Shown piece by piece: positions 29,341 to 38,282 of a stretch of DNA of 64,000 bases. Origin of the DNA: Chondrocystis sp. NIES-4102 (GTDB lineage: Bacteria; Cyanobacteriota; Cyanobacteriia; Cyanobacteriales; Xenococcaceae); contig AP018281.1 in assembly GCA_002368355.1 (NCBI GenBank), positions 1,612,001 through 1,676,000 on the forward strand, written 5' to 3'. Below the pieces are notes generated by a model. It worked only from the letters and a program-made list of their open reading frames with translations. It was not told the origin of the DNA and ran no database searches. Position numbers and translations under genes: made by a program. Within the stretch, counting starts at the first letter, position 1, and each line of letters begins with the position of its first letter.

Positions 29341-29868
29341 TTACCAAAACCACCAAGTAGGTTGATATGGTTTATCTTCAAAACTATAAATGTTACCTCT
29401 ACTAGTTATAGCTTTGCATTCTATAGGTTTTTGATTGCTCAATACACAACTTGCATCATAGGTAGGGTTGGTACTAAAAAGTATCGAACTTTCTTCTGGT
29501 TTACATTTTTGATCTTGCTCGGCAACTAAACAAGCTATGTTTTTTTGTTTTAATTTAGCTGTTTTAATATAACTTGCCTGTTGATCCTGAGATGATTGTT
29601 GCAATAGAGTAGCAGTTTTTTCACAAGTCTGTGAACCTGATTGATCTGGTAATAAATACTCTGGATACCAACTCATTAAAGGAGTTAAGTTAACTTCTCC
29701 TGGAGTATAACTATACATAGTTGGGATATCTTCGACTGTTGCACAAACAAAAATCGTATTTTTAGATTCTTGAGTAGATTCTTGAGTAGATTCTTCGGCT
29801 TGCGAGGGAAAGGCATTCAGCGCGATCGCACAACTAATTAAAGCAGTATATATATGTTTTTTATTCAT
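29341..29868 (-). CDS. Exported cysteine-containing protein of unknown function
   Basis: A 175-residue protein with a signal peptide (MNKKHIYTALISCAIALNAF, cut near SQAEE), then a repeated TQESTQES. The mature part has Cys in FVCATVEDIPTMYS, SQTCEKTATLLQQ, IACLVAEQDQKCKPEE, SCVLS and IECKAIT, seven in all, suggesting disulfides. An aromatic tail YQPTWWFW ends it. I recognise short resemblances to other cyanobacterial COP23-like exported proteins but cannot confirm. It may be the first gene of the CHAT cluster, though 184 bp separate it from the next gene. Confidence 0.65.
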   Translation of the reverse strand: MNKKHIYTALISCAIALNAFPSQAEESTQESTQESKNTIFVCATVEDIPTMYSYTPGEVNLTPLMSWYPEYLLPDQSGSQTCEKTATLLQQSSQDQQASYIKTAKLKQKNIACLVAEQDQKCKPEESSILFSTNPTYDASCVLSNQKPIECKAITSRGNIYSFEDKPYQPTWWFW

Positions 29869-30110
29869 TTGAGCTACCTACAATAACTGATGTATGGGTT
29901 TTCTCTTAACTACTTGCTAAGTATATTTAACTAAAATTGACATAGATAACTTTATTATTTCACTAAATATATTGTCACACACGTAAATTTTTGATGAAGA
30001 TTACAGTAAATTACATCATAGGTTGTAGCTGCGGATGTTTTATTAGTTAATTTTCGACTTTAAATTTGCCAAAATAGTTAATATCCTTGATTTAATGTAA
30101 TCTTTGAACT

Positions 30111-30785
30111 ATGTCTGTAACTAATCAAGACATTGATATAACCGCCTATATTGATCATACTTTACTAAAACCAAGTGCCATAGATCAAGAGGTAAGACAA
30201 GTTTGTCAGGAAGCTTGGCAGTATGATTTCCCTGCGGTGTGTGTATATCCCGTAGCTGTGATCGAGGCGAGAGAATTTTTACATGATAAGAAGCCCCGTG
30301 TTTGTACGGTTATTGGGTTTCCCACTGGTGCGGTAACTTCTTCCCTCAAGCTATACGAGGCGCAGGAAGCGGTGGAAAATGGCGCAACTGAACTTGATGT
30401 AGTAATTAATCTAGGGTGGCTAAAATCGGGTAAATCTGACTTGATTTACAAAGAAATGGCAAGCATCTGTGCTGAGACTGGGAAGACTGTAAAAGCTATT
30501 TTAGAAACTACTGTTTTGACTCAGGAGGAGAAAACTTTAGCAGCCCAAGTGTGTATGGATGCTGGCGTAGCTTATCTCAAGACAAGTACAGGTTGGTTTG
30601 GTGGGGCGACGGTGGAAGATGTACAACTACTCAAAGAAATTACTAAAGGGCAGATAGGGATCAAAGCTTCAGGAGGTATAAAAACTTATAATCAAGCGAT
30701 CGCTCTAATTAAAGCTGGTGCAACTCGTTTGGGTACATCTCACGGTATTGAGTTATTGAAGCAGCAAAATCAATCTGTAATCTAA
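30111..30785 (+). CDS. deoC: Deoxyribose-phosphate aldolase
   Basis: Splits 2-deoxyribose 5-phosphate into glyceraldehyde 3-phosphate and acetaldehyde. The 224-residue TIM-barrel class I aldolase shows [11 protein letters not shown] at the start, [24 protein letters not shown], the Schiff-base lysine in [10 protein letters not shown] and the second lysine in [10 protein letters not shown]. The end [11 protein letters not shown] is conserved. recO follows after 55 bp on the same strand. Confidence 0.96.
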   Translation: MSVTNQDIDITAYIDHTLLKPSAIDQEVRQVCQEAWQYDFPAVCVYPVAVIEAREFLHDKKPRVCTVIGFPTGAVTSSLKLYEAQEAVENGATELDVVINLGWLKSGKSDLIYKEMASICAETGKTVKAILETTVLTQEEKTLAAQVCMDAGVAYLKTSTGWFGGATVEDVQLLKEITKGQIGIKASGGIKTYNQAIALIKAGATRLGTSHGIELLKQQNQSVI

Positions 30786-30840
30786 TAGTTTATTTTCTCT
30801 ATTTTATCTTTACCCAGTTGGCTAGTCGTTACTATATTTA

Positions 30841-31686
30841 ATGAACGAAAAATATAAGGCTACAGGCATAATTTTAAAAGGCTCTTCTTTAAAGGAAAAC
30901 GATCGCTTAGTAACAGTTTTAACTCCAGAATATGGCTTAATTCGGGCGGTAGCTCCTGGGGCGAAAAAGCATAAATCTAGCTTAAGAGGCAGAACAGAGT
31001 TATTTGTCGTTAATGATTTATTATTAGTTAAAGGGCGATCGCTCGATAAAATTATTCAGGCGGATACTATCTATACCTATCCAGGTTTGAGTCGTGATTT
31101 GGGTAAGTTGGCTGCTGCTCAATATTTGGGCGAGTTGGCTTTGTTTTTGGCAGTGGATGAACAACCTCAAAAGGATTTGTATGTATTGTTTAACGAACAT
31201 CTTAAAAGATTAGAAGCAATTGATGTTCATAAGTTGGTATATCCTTACTTAGCCCAAGCAGTATTTCATTTAGTGGCGATCGCAGGGTTAGCACCTCAAG
31301 TATTTAATTGCTGTCAAACTCAACAACCAGTTACACCTGAGCTTAATAGTTCTAAGTGGCAAGTGGGTTTTAGCAATGATGCTGGAGGTATTATTGATTT
31401 GGCAAAAGTTACCGCCAATAAAAATGATAATCAGCCTCTACCTGAGTTTGAGCAACCATTACCCAAGATAAATTATCTAATCAACCCTAGTGAATTAGCA
31501 ATTCTACAACAGTTAAATCATGAGACATTACCAACAACCGAATCATTATCTACCCAAGCAATAGATATAGATTTCGATGCGGTTTGGATACGAATTGAAA
31601 AAATTCTGCGAGAATATATTCAATACCATATTGGTAAGACCATCTATTCAGCTACTCTAGTAGATAGCCTCTATGTAGAGTTTTAA
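30841..31686 (+). CDS. recO: DNA repair protein RecO
   Basis: A mediator of RecF-pathway recombination that loads RecA and anneals single strands. The 281-residue product has the N-terminal OB-fold (YKATGIILKGSSLKENDRLV, TVLTPEYGLIRAVAPGAKK, SLRGRTELFVVNDLLLVKG) and a helical C-terminal domain with LAAAQYLGELALFL and PQVFNCCQTQQP. Only part of the usual zinc-binding Cys set remains. The stop is 16 bp before the MFS gene. Confidence 0.93.
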   Translation: MNEKYKATGIILKGSSLKENDRLVTVLTPEYGLIRAVAPGAKKHKSSLRGRTELFVVNDLLLVKGRSLDKIIQADTIYTYPGLSRDLGKLAAAQYLGELALFLAVDEQPQKDLYVLFNEHLKRLEAIDVHKLVYPYLAQAVFHLVAIAGLAPQVFNCCQTQQPVTPELNSSKWQVGFSNDAGGIIDLAKVTANKNDNQPLPEFEQPLPKINYLINPSELAILQQLNHETLPTTESLSTQAIDIDFDAVWIRIEKILREYIQYHIGKTIYSATLVDSLYVEF

Positions 31687-31702
31687 AATAAAGTTATATA
31701 CA

Positions 31703-33070
31703 ATGCGACTATCGGAATCAGAAACTTCAGAAACGTCTTCAAACCCCGAAAATCATATAAAACCAGTACAAGAAAATAGCGAATCTCAAGGTTTCACTCC
31801 CATATTAAAAAATAAACGTTTTTTGGTTTTATGGAGTGGTCAAATATTTTCTCAATTGGCAGATAAAGTCTATTTAGTCTTAATGATCGCCATTATAGCT
31901 AATCGCTTTCAATTGCCAGATCAACCCATTAGTCAGTGGGTATCGCCAATAATGATATCTTTTACTATTCCTGCGGTGTTGTTTGGATCTTTGGCAGGGG
32001 TATATGTAGATCGTTGGCAAAAAAAATCAATTTTAGTTCTGTCTAATTTGCTGCGAGGAATTCTAGTTTTAGCTTTGCCAGTATTATTATTTTTCGCCCA
32101 AGAGGAAACTTTTAATTCTATTCCTTTGGGATATGGCTTAATGTTGGCAATTACTTTTTTAGTTTCCACCTTTACCCAGTTTTTCGCCCCCGCCGAACAA
32201 GCAGTTATTCCCTTAATTGTTAAAGATAAACATTTACTGGCTGCTAATTCCCTCTATACAACAACCATGATGGCATTGCTAATTATCGGCTTTGCGATCG
32301 GTCAACCATTATTAGATTTAGCTGATAATTTATTTCTTAAGGTTGGTTTGCCATTTGGAATTGGAAAAGAAATTTTAGTAGGGGGAGCATACGCGATCGC
32401 AGGTATTATTTTATTAGCACTCAAAACAGGGGAGAAAATTCAGCAGCAAGATCGAGAACCTCCCCATGTTTTTCAAGATATCCGCGATGGTATTAAGTAT
32501 TTAGGGGAAAATCACCGTGTACGCAATGCCCTAATTCAATTGGTAATCTTGTTTGCAATTTTTGCAGCCTTGGCTGTTTTGGCTGTGAGTATGGCAGATC
32601 TAATTCCTCAAATTAAAGCTGAACAATTTGGCTTTCTGTTGGCTGCTGCTGGTGTTGGGATGGGTATTAGTGCTGCTTTTATTGGCAGTAAAGGACAAAA
32701 TATTAAACGTACGCGTCTAAGTTTAATCGGTTCAATTGGCATGGCAGCATCTTTAGTTGGGTTGTCTTTCTCCACACACAATCTTTGGTTAGCTTTAAGT
32801 ATGACGACTTTATTAGGTGCTTTTGCAGCTTTAGTAGGTGTACCAATGCAAACGACTATTCAATCCCAAACTCCAGTATCGATGCGCGGTAAGGTATTTG
32901 GATTACAAAATAATGCGGTTAATATAGCTCTTTCTTTGCCCTTGGTATTGGCATCTTCAGCCGAAGCACGTTTTGGGCTACCTTCGGTGATGTTAGGTTT
33001 GGCTGCGATCGCTGCTGTTGGTGGAATTTTAACTTGGTATATTATTCAAGCGACTGATGTAGCTAAGTAA
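31703..33070 (+). CDS. MFS transporter
   Basis: A 455-residue major facilitator permease with about twelve membrane helices, for example VYLVLMIAIIANRF, IMISFTIPAVLFGSLAGVYV and IQLVILFAIFAALAVLAVSM. The loop GVYVDRWQKKS is the conserved motif A-type sequence between helices 2 and 3. The N-terminal 35 residues are polar and cytoplasmic. The arrangement RFLVLWSGQIFSQLAD places it with the MFS_3/enterobactin-exporter-like group. Substrate unknown. It probably shares a transcript with recO (16-bp gap). Confidence 0.9.
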   Translation: MRLSESETSETSSNPENHIKPVQENSESQGFTPILKNKRFLVLWSGQIFSQLADKVYLVLMIAIIANRFQLPDQPISQWVSPIMISFTIPAVLFGSLAGVYVDRWQKKSILVLSNLLRGILVLALPVLLFFAQEETFNSIPLGYGLMLAITFLVSTFTQFFAPAEQAVIPLIVKDKHLLAANSLYTTTMMALLIIGFAIGQPLLDLADNLFLKVGLPFGIGKEILVGGAYAIAGIILLALKTGEKIQQQDREPPHVFQDIRDGIKYLGENHRVRNALIQLVILFAIFAALAVLAVSMADLIPQIKAEQFGFLLAAAGVGMGISAAFIGSKGQNIKRTRLSLIGSIGMAASLVGLSFSTHNLWLALSMTTLLGAFAALVGVPMQTTIQSQTPVSMRGKVFGLQNNAVNIALSLPLVLASSAEARFGLPSVMLGLAAIAAVGGILTWYIIQATDVAK

Positions 33071-33245
33071 TCTATTCCTTAATATTTGTAATTTAAAACT
33101 AGATTTATCACTAAAACATTCAGATAGAACCCTTAATCTGGTAAATTAACTAAAGCTGGTAATATAGTAATTAAATTTTTATTGTTACTTATTAACTTTT
33201 GGCTAAATTATATTGTTATACTTTCCGAGAAGACAGAGCCTTTGA

Positions 33246-34394
33246 ATGCATATCGCTTGGTTAGGAAAAAAAACGCCCTTTTGTGGCAATGTAACTTATG
33301 GTCGCGAAATAACTAACTCTTTATTGGATAGAGATTATAGAGTTAGCTTTTTGCATTTTGCTCAGTCGCAGGATACCTATGCCCATGATGAAAATGGTTC
33401 TTATTGCGAGGAAGTCCCTCTGCCATTTATTTATAAGTCTCAGGTGTATACTATTCCTACCCTCAAATCAAGTAAGGTTTTATTGCGATCGCTACGTAAG
33501 CTCAAACCTGATTTAGTCCACGCCTCCCTAACCCTTTCTCCCCTAGATTTCCTACTCCCAGATATTTGTGAAGAGTTAAATTTACCCCTAGTCGCCACTT
33601 TTCACCCTCCCTTCGACAGTAAAATCCGTAATCTTAAGTCGAGTACCCAATATCTAACATATCAATTGTATGCCCCATTTTTAGCCCGCTATGACCGAGT
33701 AATTGTTTTTAGTGAAATACAAAGGGATCTCTTAATTAAACTGGGAGTGCCAGGTGAGCGTGTGGCGGTAATTCCTAATGGTGTTGATGAGCTTAAGTAT
33801 TCTCCTGGTTATTCTAATATTAAGTTTCAATTACAAGCAAAAAAACTATTTCTCTATCAAGGACGCATTGCCACTGAGAAAAACGTAGAAGCTCTTTTAA
33901 AAGCTTGGAAATTGGCAGATATGGGAGATGATTGTCAACTCCTAATGGTTGGCGATGGCCCTATTAGAAGTTCGCTTCAGCCTCATTATGGTAAAGAATA
34001 TAATATTATTTGGCTCGGTTTTGTAGCTGATGAACAACAACGAATTAATATTCTCAGGGATACCGATGTCTTTATTCTTCCTTCTCTAGTCGAAGGTTTA
34101 TCTATTTCCCTGTTAGAAGCCATGTCTTGTGGTGTTGCCTGTCTAGCTACCGATGCTGGGGCGGATGGAGAAGTTTTAGAAAATGGCGCAGGTGTCGTCT
34201 TGGATACCCAGGGAGTTACTGCACAATTAAAAATTTTGTTGCCTTTATTTCGTAACCACCCTGAAATGACTAATCTCTTGGGTAATAAAGCTAGGCAAAG
34301 AGTCTTAGAAAAGTACACCCTAGGGCAAAACATTACTAAACTAGAAAGGTTATACAGCGAGATAGCTAATAATTTTCAGTTAATTAACAATTAG
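33246..34394 (+). CDS. Glycosyltransferase family 4 protein
   Basis: A 382-residue GT-B enzyme. The N-terminus MHIAWLGKKTPFCGNVTYGR and LVHASLTLSPLDFLLPDICE form the acceptor domain. The linker VIVFSEIQRDLLIKLGVPGE then VIPNGVDELKYSP leads to the donor domain with LFLYQGRIATEKN, LLMVGDGPIRSSL and LPSLVEGLSISLLEAMSCGV. The opening matches a conserved cyanobacterial GT4 group by memory, with no firm substrate; membrane glycolipid or surface glycan are both possible. The next gene, a GT2, follows after 69 bp. Confidence 0.9.
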   Translation: MHIAWLGKKTPFCGNVTYGREITNSLLDRDYRVSFLHFAQSQDTYAHDENGSYCEEVPLPFIYKSQVYTIPTLKSSKVLLRSLRKLKPDLVHASLTLSPLDFLLPDICEELNLPLVATFHPPFDSKIRNLKSSTQYLTYQLYAPFLARYDRVIVFSEIQRDLLIKLGVPGERVAVIPNGVDELKYSPGYSNIKFQLQAKKLFLYQGRIATEKNVEALLKAWKLADMGDDCQLLMVGDGPIRSSLQPHYGKEYNIIWLGFVADEQQRINILRDTDVFILPSLVEGLSISLLEAMSCGVACLATDAGADGEVLENGAGVVLDTQGVTAQLKILLPLFRNHPEMTNLLGNKARQRVLEKYTLGQNITKLERLYSEIANNFQLINN

Positions 34395-34463
34395 ATAAAA
34401 TAGCTGTCATTTTCTATTTGGTTGTGGATAATAAATAGTTGCCCATTCAAGATTTAACAAGCG

Positions 34464-35426
34464 ATGGTTAAAGTGAGTGTAATTATCCCAGCTTACAATG
34501 GCGATCGCTACATCGGCGAAGCAATTGAAAGTGTTTTAGCTCAAACCTATGACGATTATGAACTTATTGTGATTGATGATGGTTCGACCGACAACACCTA
34601 TAAAGTTATCCAACAAAAGTGCGATCGTCGTCTTCAATACTACTGTCAAACTAATCAAGGAGTTGCTGCTAGTCGTAATTTTGGCTTAAATTTGGCTACT
34701 GGGGAATATATTGCTTTTTTAGATCAAGATGATCTATTTTTACCAGACAAATTAGTAAATCAAGTTGCTTTGCTAGAAGAAAATCCAAACTTGGGTATAG
34801 TTAATAGCGGATGGCAAATTATCGACGAACATAATACAGCAACCGCAGCAATTAAACCTTGGGAAAAAATACCTCAACTTAACCTCCAAGATATAATTGT
34901 TTGGAAGCCAGTATTTCTTGGGGCGATGTTATTCCGTCATAGCTGGTTAAAGCATTCGGGAGGATTTGATACTAGTTTACAACAAACCCCCGATGTAGAT
35001 TTGGTATTACGTTTAGCTAGTTTAGGTTGTGCTGCTGCTTGGGTAAAAGCAATAACTGTTAAATATCGTCAGCACGAAAATAATGCTTCTAAAAATACCT
35101 TATTGCAGGCACAAGAATTAAATCTAATTTTAAATAGGTTTTTTGAGCAAGATAATATAGCTTCAGAAATTAAAGTTTTAGCTGCTAAATCTCATTATCA
35201 AAGTTTGCTGTGGAGTGCATGGAGGTTATATACCACTGGTCATTTAACGGCTATGAGCGATTATCTCGATCAGTCCCATGCTTATAGTCCATATCCTACA
35301 ATAAATATTCTTAATTGGATTGAAGCTTTTAAGAATTATTCACTTGAATATGGCAAAGAGTTTGATTTTGTTAACTTAACTGCTTCTAGGCAGTGGCAAG
35401 CTTTAATTGGGAGATCTTTAGTATGA
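34464..35426 (+). CDS. Glycosyltransferase family 2 protein
   Basis: A 320-residue GT-A transferase. It has the GT2 start VSVIIPAYNGDRYIGEAIES, VLAQTYDDYELIVIDDGSTD and the DxD-like metal site in GEYIAFLDQDDLFLPDKL. A later acidic PDVDLVLRLASLGCAA follows. The C-terminal 110 residues are helical without membrane segments. With the preceding GT4 gene it probably serves one glycan. Acceptor unknown. Confidence 0.9.
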   Translation: MVKVSVIIPAYNGDRYIGEAIESVLAQTYDDYELIVIDDGSTDNTYKVIQQKCDRRLQYYCQTNQGVAASRNFGLNLATGEYIAFLDQDDLFLPDKLVNQVALLEENPNLGIVNSGWQIIDEHNTATAAIKPWEKIPQLNLQDIIVWKPVFLGAMLFRHSWLKHSGGFDTSLQQTPDVDLVLRLASLGCAAAWVKAITVKYRQHENNASKNTLLQAQELNLILNRFFEQDNIASEIKVLAAKSHYQSLLWSAWRLYTTGHLTAMSDYLDQSHAYSPYPTINILNWIEAFKNYSLEYGKEFDFVNLTASRQWQALIGRSLV

Positions 35427-35469
35427 TATGAGTAAGTTTTTTTAGCTTTGGGGTATTAGCTTTAATTAC

Positions 35470-35620
35470 TACTCCTACCACCAAACTCGTTACTCTTCAC
35501 TCAACCCCCACTACCTACTACCCACTACCTACTACCTACATTGTCCCCTTGTGGGATTACTCCTTCCGCACTACCCAAACTCCCACTACCTACTACTATA
35601 CTCCTGACTCCTCCCTCCTA
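35470..35620. repeat. Heptamer repeat cluster with 25-bp hairpin element
   Basis: CTACCCA/CTACCTA units run from about 35503 to 35537, then the element CTACATTG...GGGATTAC at 35536-35560 (identical to 12032-12056), then more CTACCTA and CTCCTGA units to 35618. It fills the gap between the convergent GT2 and NYN genes. Confidence 0.75.
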
Positions 35621-35627
35621 AATAACA

Positions 35628-36461
35628 TTATTTTAAAGATAAATAATAATTACTATTCTTCTGTTTAATATCAATTTGGTCGCTACAATTAGTTTTCAGA
35701 AACTTAAGGACAGAGCTAGCAAGTTTATGTTTTTTGAGATATTCAGATAAAGATTGTTGATTGTTTTTATGATACTCTTGGGTCAATGCACTAATAGTAA
35801 TGGGTTGCTGGGAATTTTTCTTCAATTCATTTAAAGTTAGTTTAATTTTTTCCTGAGCTATTTTTTGATAATCTGATTGGGTATTTGAATTATTATTTTT
35901 CTGTGATTTATTGGCAGTAGCCTCTGTTTTCTTCTGTGCTATTTGATTATCAAGTTCTTTATTCTCAATAGTCTTATTTTCTGCCTTGTTCTTATTAAGA
36001 TCAACAGTAATATAATCAGTTCTAGCATTAACAAAATCCTGAATACAAATATGACCAGATTGCTGATAAACCTTATAAGTTCTACATCCTAAAGCCTGCA
36101 AAGTTTGATGTAAATAGTCAAAAATACCATCCTGAGAGACTATAACAATTTCTGCTATTTGGGGATATTGCCATAATAAAGAAGTACCTAAAGTTAAAAT
36201 CTGACCATCAGCAGCATTTTTAGCTTTGGGAACATGAATTAATTGATATCGTTGTTGATGTAAATATAAATCCAGATTAGCGATCGCGCTATTTTGCCAA
36301 TTAGCAACAGCAAATTTAATGGTTATGGGATAACTGCAATAAAATTGTAAATGTTCTACTAAATCTATCTTTAAACAAAAATTCTCAACATCCAATAAGA
36401 TAGCTGTGGTTAAAGCTGATGTTCTAGCAGATAAATAACCTTGGGAATCTCTTGATGTCAT
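35628..36461 (-). CDS. NYN-domain (PIN-like) protein with LOTUS-like C-terminal domain
   Basis: A 277-residue protein probably acting on RNA. The N-terminal NYN domain keeps its acidic residues: D24 in ILLDVENFCL, D85 in NAADGQILTLG, and D111/D115 in VIVSQDGIFDYL, as expected for a metal-dependent nuclease. Residues about 150-195 form a Lys/Asn/Gln-rich linker. Residues 200-277 (IAQEKIKLTLNELKKNSQQP, ITISALTQEYHKN, SLSEYLKKHKLASSVLKFLK) look like an OST-HTH/LOTUS RNA-binding domain. Such NYN-LOTUS pairs are known in bacteria. Active nuclease status is inference. Confidence 0.75.
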   Translation of the reverse strand: MTSRDSQGYLSARTSALTTAILLDVENFCLKIDLVEHLQFYCSYPITIKFAVANWQNSAIANLDLYLHQQRYQLIHVPKAKNAADGQILTLGTSLLWQYPQIAEIVIVSQDGIFDYLHQTLQALGCRTYKVYQQSGHICIQDFVNARTDYITVDLNKNKAENKTIENKELDNQIAQKKTEATANKSQKNNNSNTQSDYQKIAQEKIKLTLNELKKNSQQPITISALTQEYHKNNQQSLSEYLKKHKLASSVLKFLKTNCSDQIDIKQKNSNYYLSLK

Positions 36462-36770
36462 AGAAATAATTAGAAATTATTACAACTGATAGCAAAGCAA
36501 ACTATCGCCAATATTGTAAAAGAAGCTAACAATTCAAACAGCGATGAGGCGCAACCTCGCTATGTGATCGCGATCATAATTTTAGCTTAAACTAAAGTGA
36601 GGTTTATATCTATTATTTATTGCTGACCAATTTATATTACTAGACCGTGGTTTTAAGCAAACAAAAGATTAATAAGATTTTTCTCGCCCACGGGTTTGTT
36701 GTGTGATGTGATAAATAAGACTAATATTTATTAAGGTTTACAAATAAAAGTTTAGAGGATATTAAAATTT
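36462..36770. promoter_or_regulatory. Upstream region of psb34
   Basis: 309 bp between divergent NYN and psb34 genes. It contains a degenerate REP-like sequence with HIP1-like bases at about 36540-36572. An AGGTTTACAAATAAAAGTTT stretch at 36734 weakly recalls the high-light element of RpaB, with wrong spacing. A GAGGAT ribosome site lies about 13 bp before the ATG. Confidence 0.35.
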
Positions 36771-36950
36771 ATGCCATATACCGAAGAAGAAGGGGGCAGA
36801 CTCAATAATTTTGCCAGAGAACCCCAAATGTATACAGCAGACGCACCAAATTCATCTGAAAAGCGCAATTACGCAATTTTTGGAGTTTTGGCATTTTTGC
36901 TTCTAGGTGGCATTATCGCAGTTGCGGTTTACGCATCTGGTGTTAGCTAA
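36771..36950 (+). CDS. psb34: Photosystem II assembly-associated protein Psb34
   Basis: A 59-residue single-pass thylakoid protein. The start MPYTEEEGGRLNNFAREPQM and YTADAPNSSEKRNY, followed by the membrane helix AIFGVLAFLLLGGIIAVAVY, match the Ssl1498/Psb34 family. That family binds PSII assembly intermediates near CP47, where it competes with high-light-inducible proteins. A hairpin terminator follows 28 bp later, so it is monocistronic. The CyanoP gene is next. Short genes of this length are easily missed. Confidence 0.9.
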   Translation: MPYTEEEGGRLNNFAREPQMYTADAPNSSEKRNYAIFGVLAFLLLGGIIAVAVYASGVS

Positions 36951-36978
36951 ATTTGGCAATTTAAAAGTTCATTAATTG

Positions 36979-37017
36979 CCCCGTGTTATAAGATTAGACA
37001 GCACGGGGTATTTGTTT
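36979..37017 (+). terminator. Rho-independent terminator of psb34
   Basis: CCCCGTG (36979-36985) pairs with CACGGGG (37002-37008), followed by a T-rich TATTTGTTTTG. Confidence 0.8.
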
Positions 37018-37084
37018 TGTTTTGATGTCTTTGTCTTGCGTGAGACAATATTAATAAATAATTTATAGAGGTGATGAAACAACA

Positions 37085-37639
37085 ATGTTTAAGTCGTTTT
37101 TTGCTGCATTATTAATTGTTCTAGGCTTGGTTGTCTCAAGTTGTAGCGCAGGAGTTACTGGGTTACAAAGTTATGTTGATACTGGTAAAGGATATGAATT
37201 TTTATATCCTAATGGTTGGATTCCTGTAACCTTGGGAACATCGGCTAGAAAGACTGTTGATGTGGTTTTTAGGGATTTAGTAGAAAGAACAGAAAATCTT
37301 AGTGTAATTATTAACGAAGTTCCCGATGGTAAAACTTTAGAAGATCTTGGCACTCCTTCTGAGGTGGGATATCGTCTACTAAAAGCTATGAATAATATTC
37401 CCAAAACTGATAGAGAGGCTGAGTTTTTACGGGCAGAATCTCGCCAAAATCAGAATAAAACCTATTATCTTCTAGAGTATGAAGAAAACTTACCAGAACA
37501 AGGAGAAAGACATAATATTGCCAGTGTTGCGGTAAGTCGAGGCAAAATCTTTACTTTTAACTTGTCTACACCTCAAAAACGTTGGGATACAGTTAAAGAT
37601 ACTTTTGAAGTAGCAGCAAAATCATTTACTGTGCGCTAA
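37085..37639 (+). CDS. PsbP-like lipoprotein (CyanoP)
   Basis: A lumenal, lipid-anchored photosystem II assembly factor of 184 residues. It has a lipoprotein signal: MFKSFFAALLIVLGLVVSSC with Cys20 as the lipidation site. The mature PsbP fold shows SYVDTGKGYEFLYPNGWIPV, VVFRDLVERTENLSVIINEV, LEDLGTPSEVGYRLL and the end VKDTFEVAAKSFTV. Length is standard for CyanoP. It lies after psb34, so two PSII assembly factors are adjacent though separately transcribed. Confidence 0.94.
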   Translation: MFKSFFAALLIVLGLVVSSCSAGVTGLQSYVDTGKGYEFLYPNGWIPVTLGTSARKTVDVVFRDLVERTENLSVIINEVPDGKTLEDLGTPSEVGYRLLKAMNNIPKTDREAEFLRAESRQNQNKTYYLLEYEENLPEQGERHNIASVAVSRGKIFTFNLSTPQKRWDTVKDTFEVAAKSFTVR

Positions 37640-37744
37640 AAAAATCTCTGATCAATACAACTTGTTTAATTTACTGGAAAGTTACGACAAAAGTGAAATG
37701 TCTATAATAAAAATATAATTGATATCATTTGTCTGATTTAAAAA

Positions 37745-38215
37745 ATGAACCAGCAAAAACAAGAGGTAGATCCTGGAGTCGCTTACGTATTATGGGCGTT
37801 CGGATTTTTAGGATTTTGTGGCATTCACCGCTTTTATACTGGTAAAACTACTAGCGGTTTGCTTTATTTATTTACGTGGGGTTTCCTTGGCATAGGTCAG
37901 CTTATTGATTTGTTTCTTATTCCTAATATGACTAAAGATAGGAATCTTTATCTGTTGTACGAAGCTACAGTTACCTCTGGTAATAATAGTCCCAAGGTTA
38001 CATTAGTCAAAAAAGAAGAATCAGATCCGATGTTGCTTTTGCTAAAAGCTGCTGCTGTCCACAACAATGTCTTATCGGTAGGTCAAGCAATGCTTGCTAC
38101 TGAATTACCTTTAGAACAAGTTGAGAATTTACTCAAAATCGCACTTAAACAAGGTTTGGCACACGTTGATAATGATGATCAAACAGGAGCAGTAAGATAT
38201 TATTTTGATGTTTAA
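37745..38215 (+). CDS. TM2 domain-containing membrane protein
   Basis: A 156-residue protein with a TM2 domain at residues 8-60: VAYVLWAFGFLGFCGIHRFY with the family DRF-type motif as GIHRFYTGK, then SGLLYLFTWGFLGIGQLIDL. The C-terminal 85 residues are soluble and helical (DPMLLLLKAAAVHNNVLSVG, LPLEQVENLLKIALKQGLAH), a winged-helix-like region seen in cyanobacterial TM2 proteins. The function is unknown. Confidence 0.88.
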   Translation: MNQQKQEVDPGVAYVLWAFGFLGFCGIHRFYTGKTTSGLLYLFTWGFLGIGQLIDLFLIPNMTKDRNLYLLYEATVTSGNNSPKVTLVKKEESDPMLLLLKAAAVHNNVLSVGQAMLATELPLEQVENLLKIALKQGLAHVDNDDQTGAVRYYFDV

Positions 38216-38282
38216 TGGTTTTTAGAGATGTGACATATGTAAGGTGGGGAGTATAACTTAAACCTCACCCACCCAAGCCTAA

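Noticed and set aside
36734-36756. High-light regulatory (HLR1) element before psb34
   Set aside because: Only one good TTTACAA half-site is present and spacing to the next is wrong.
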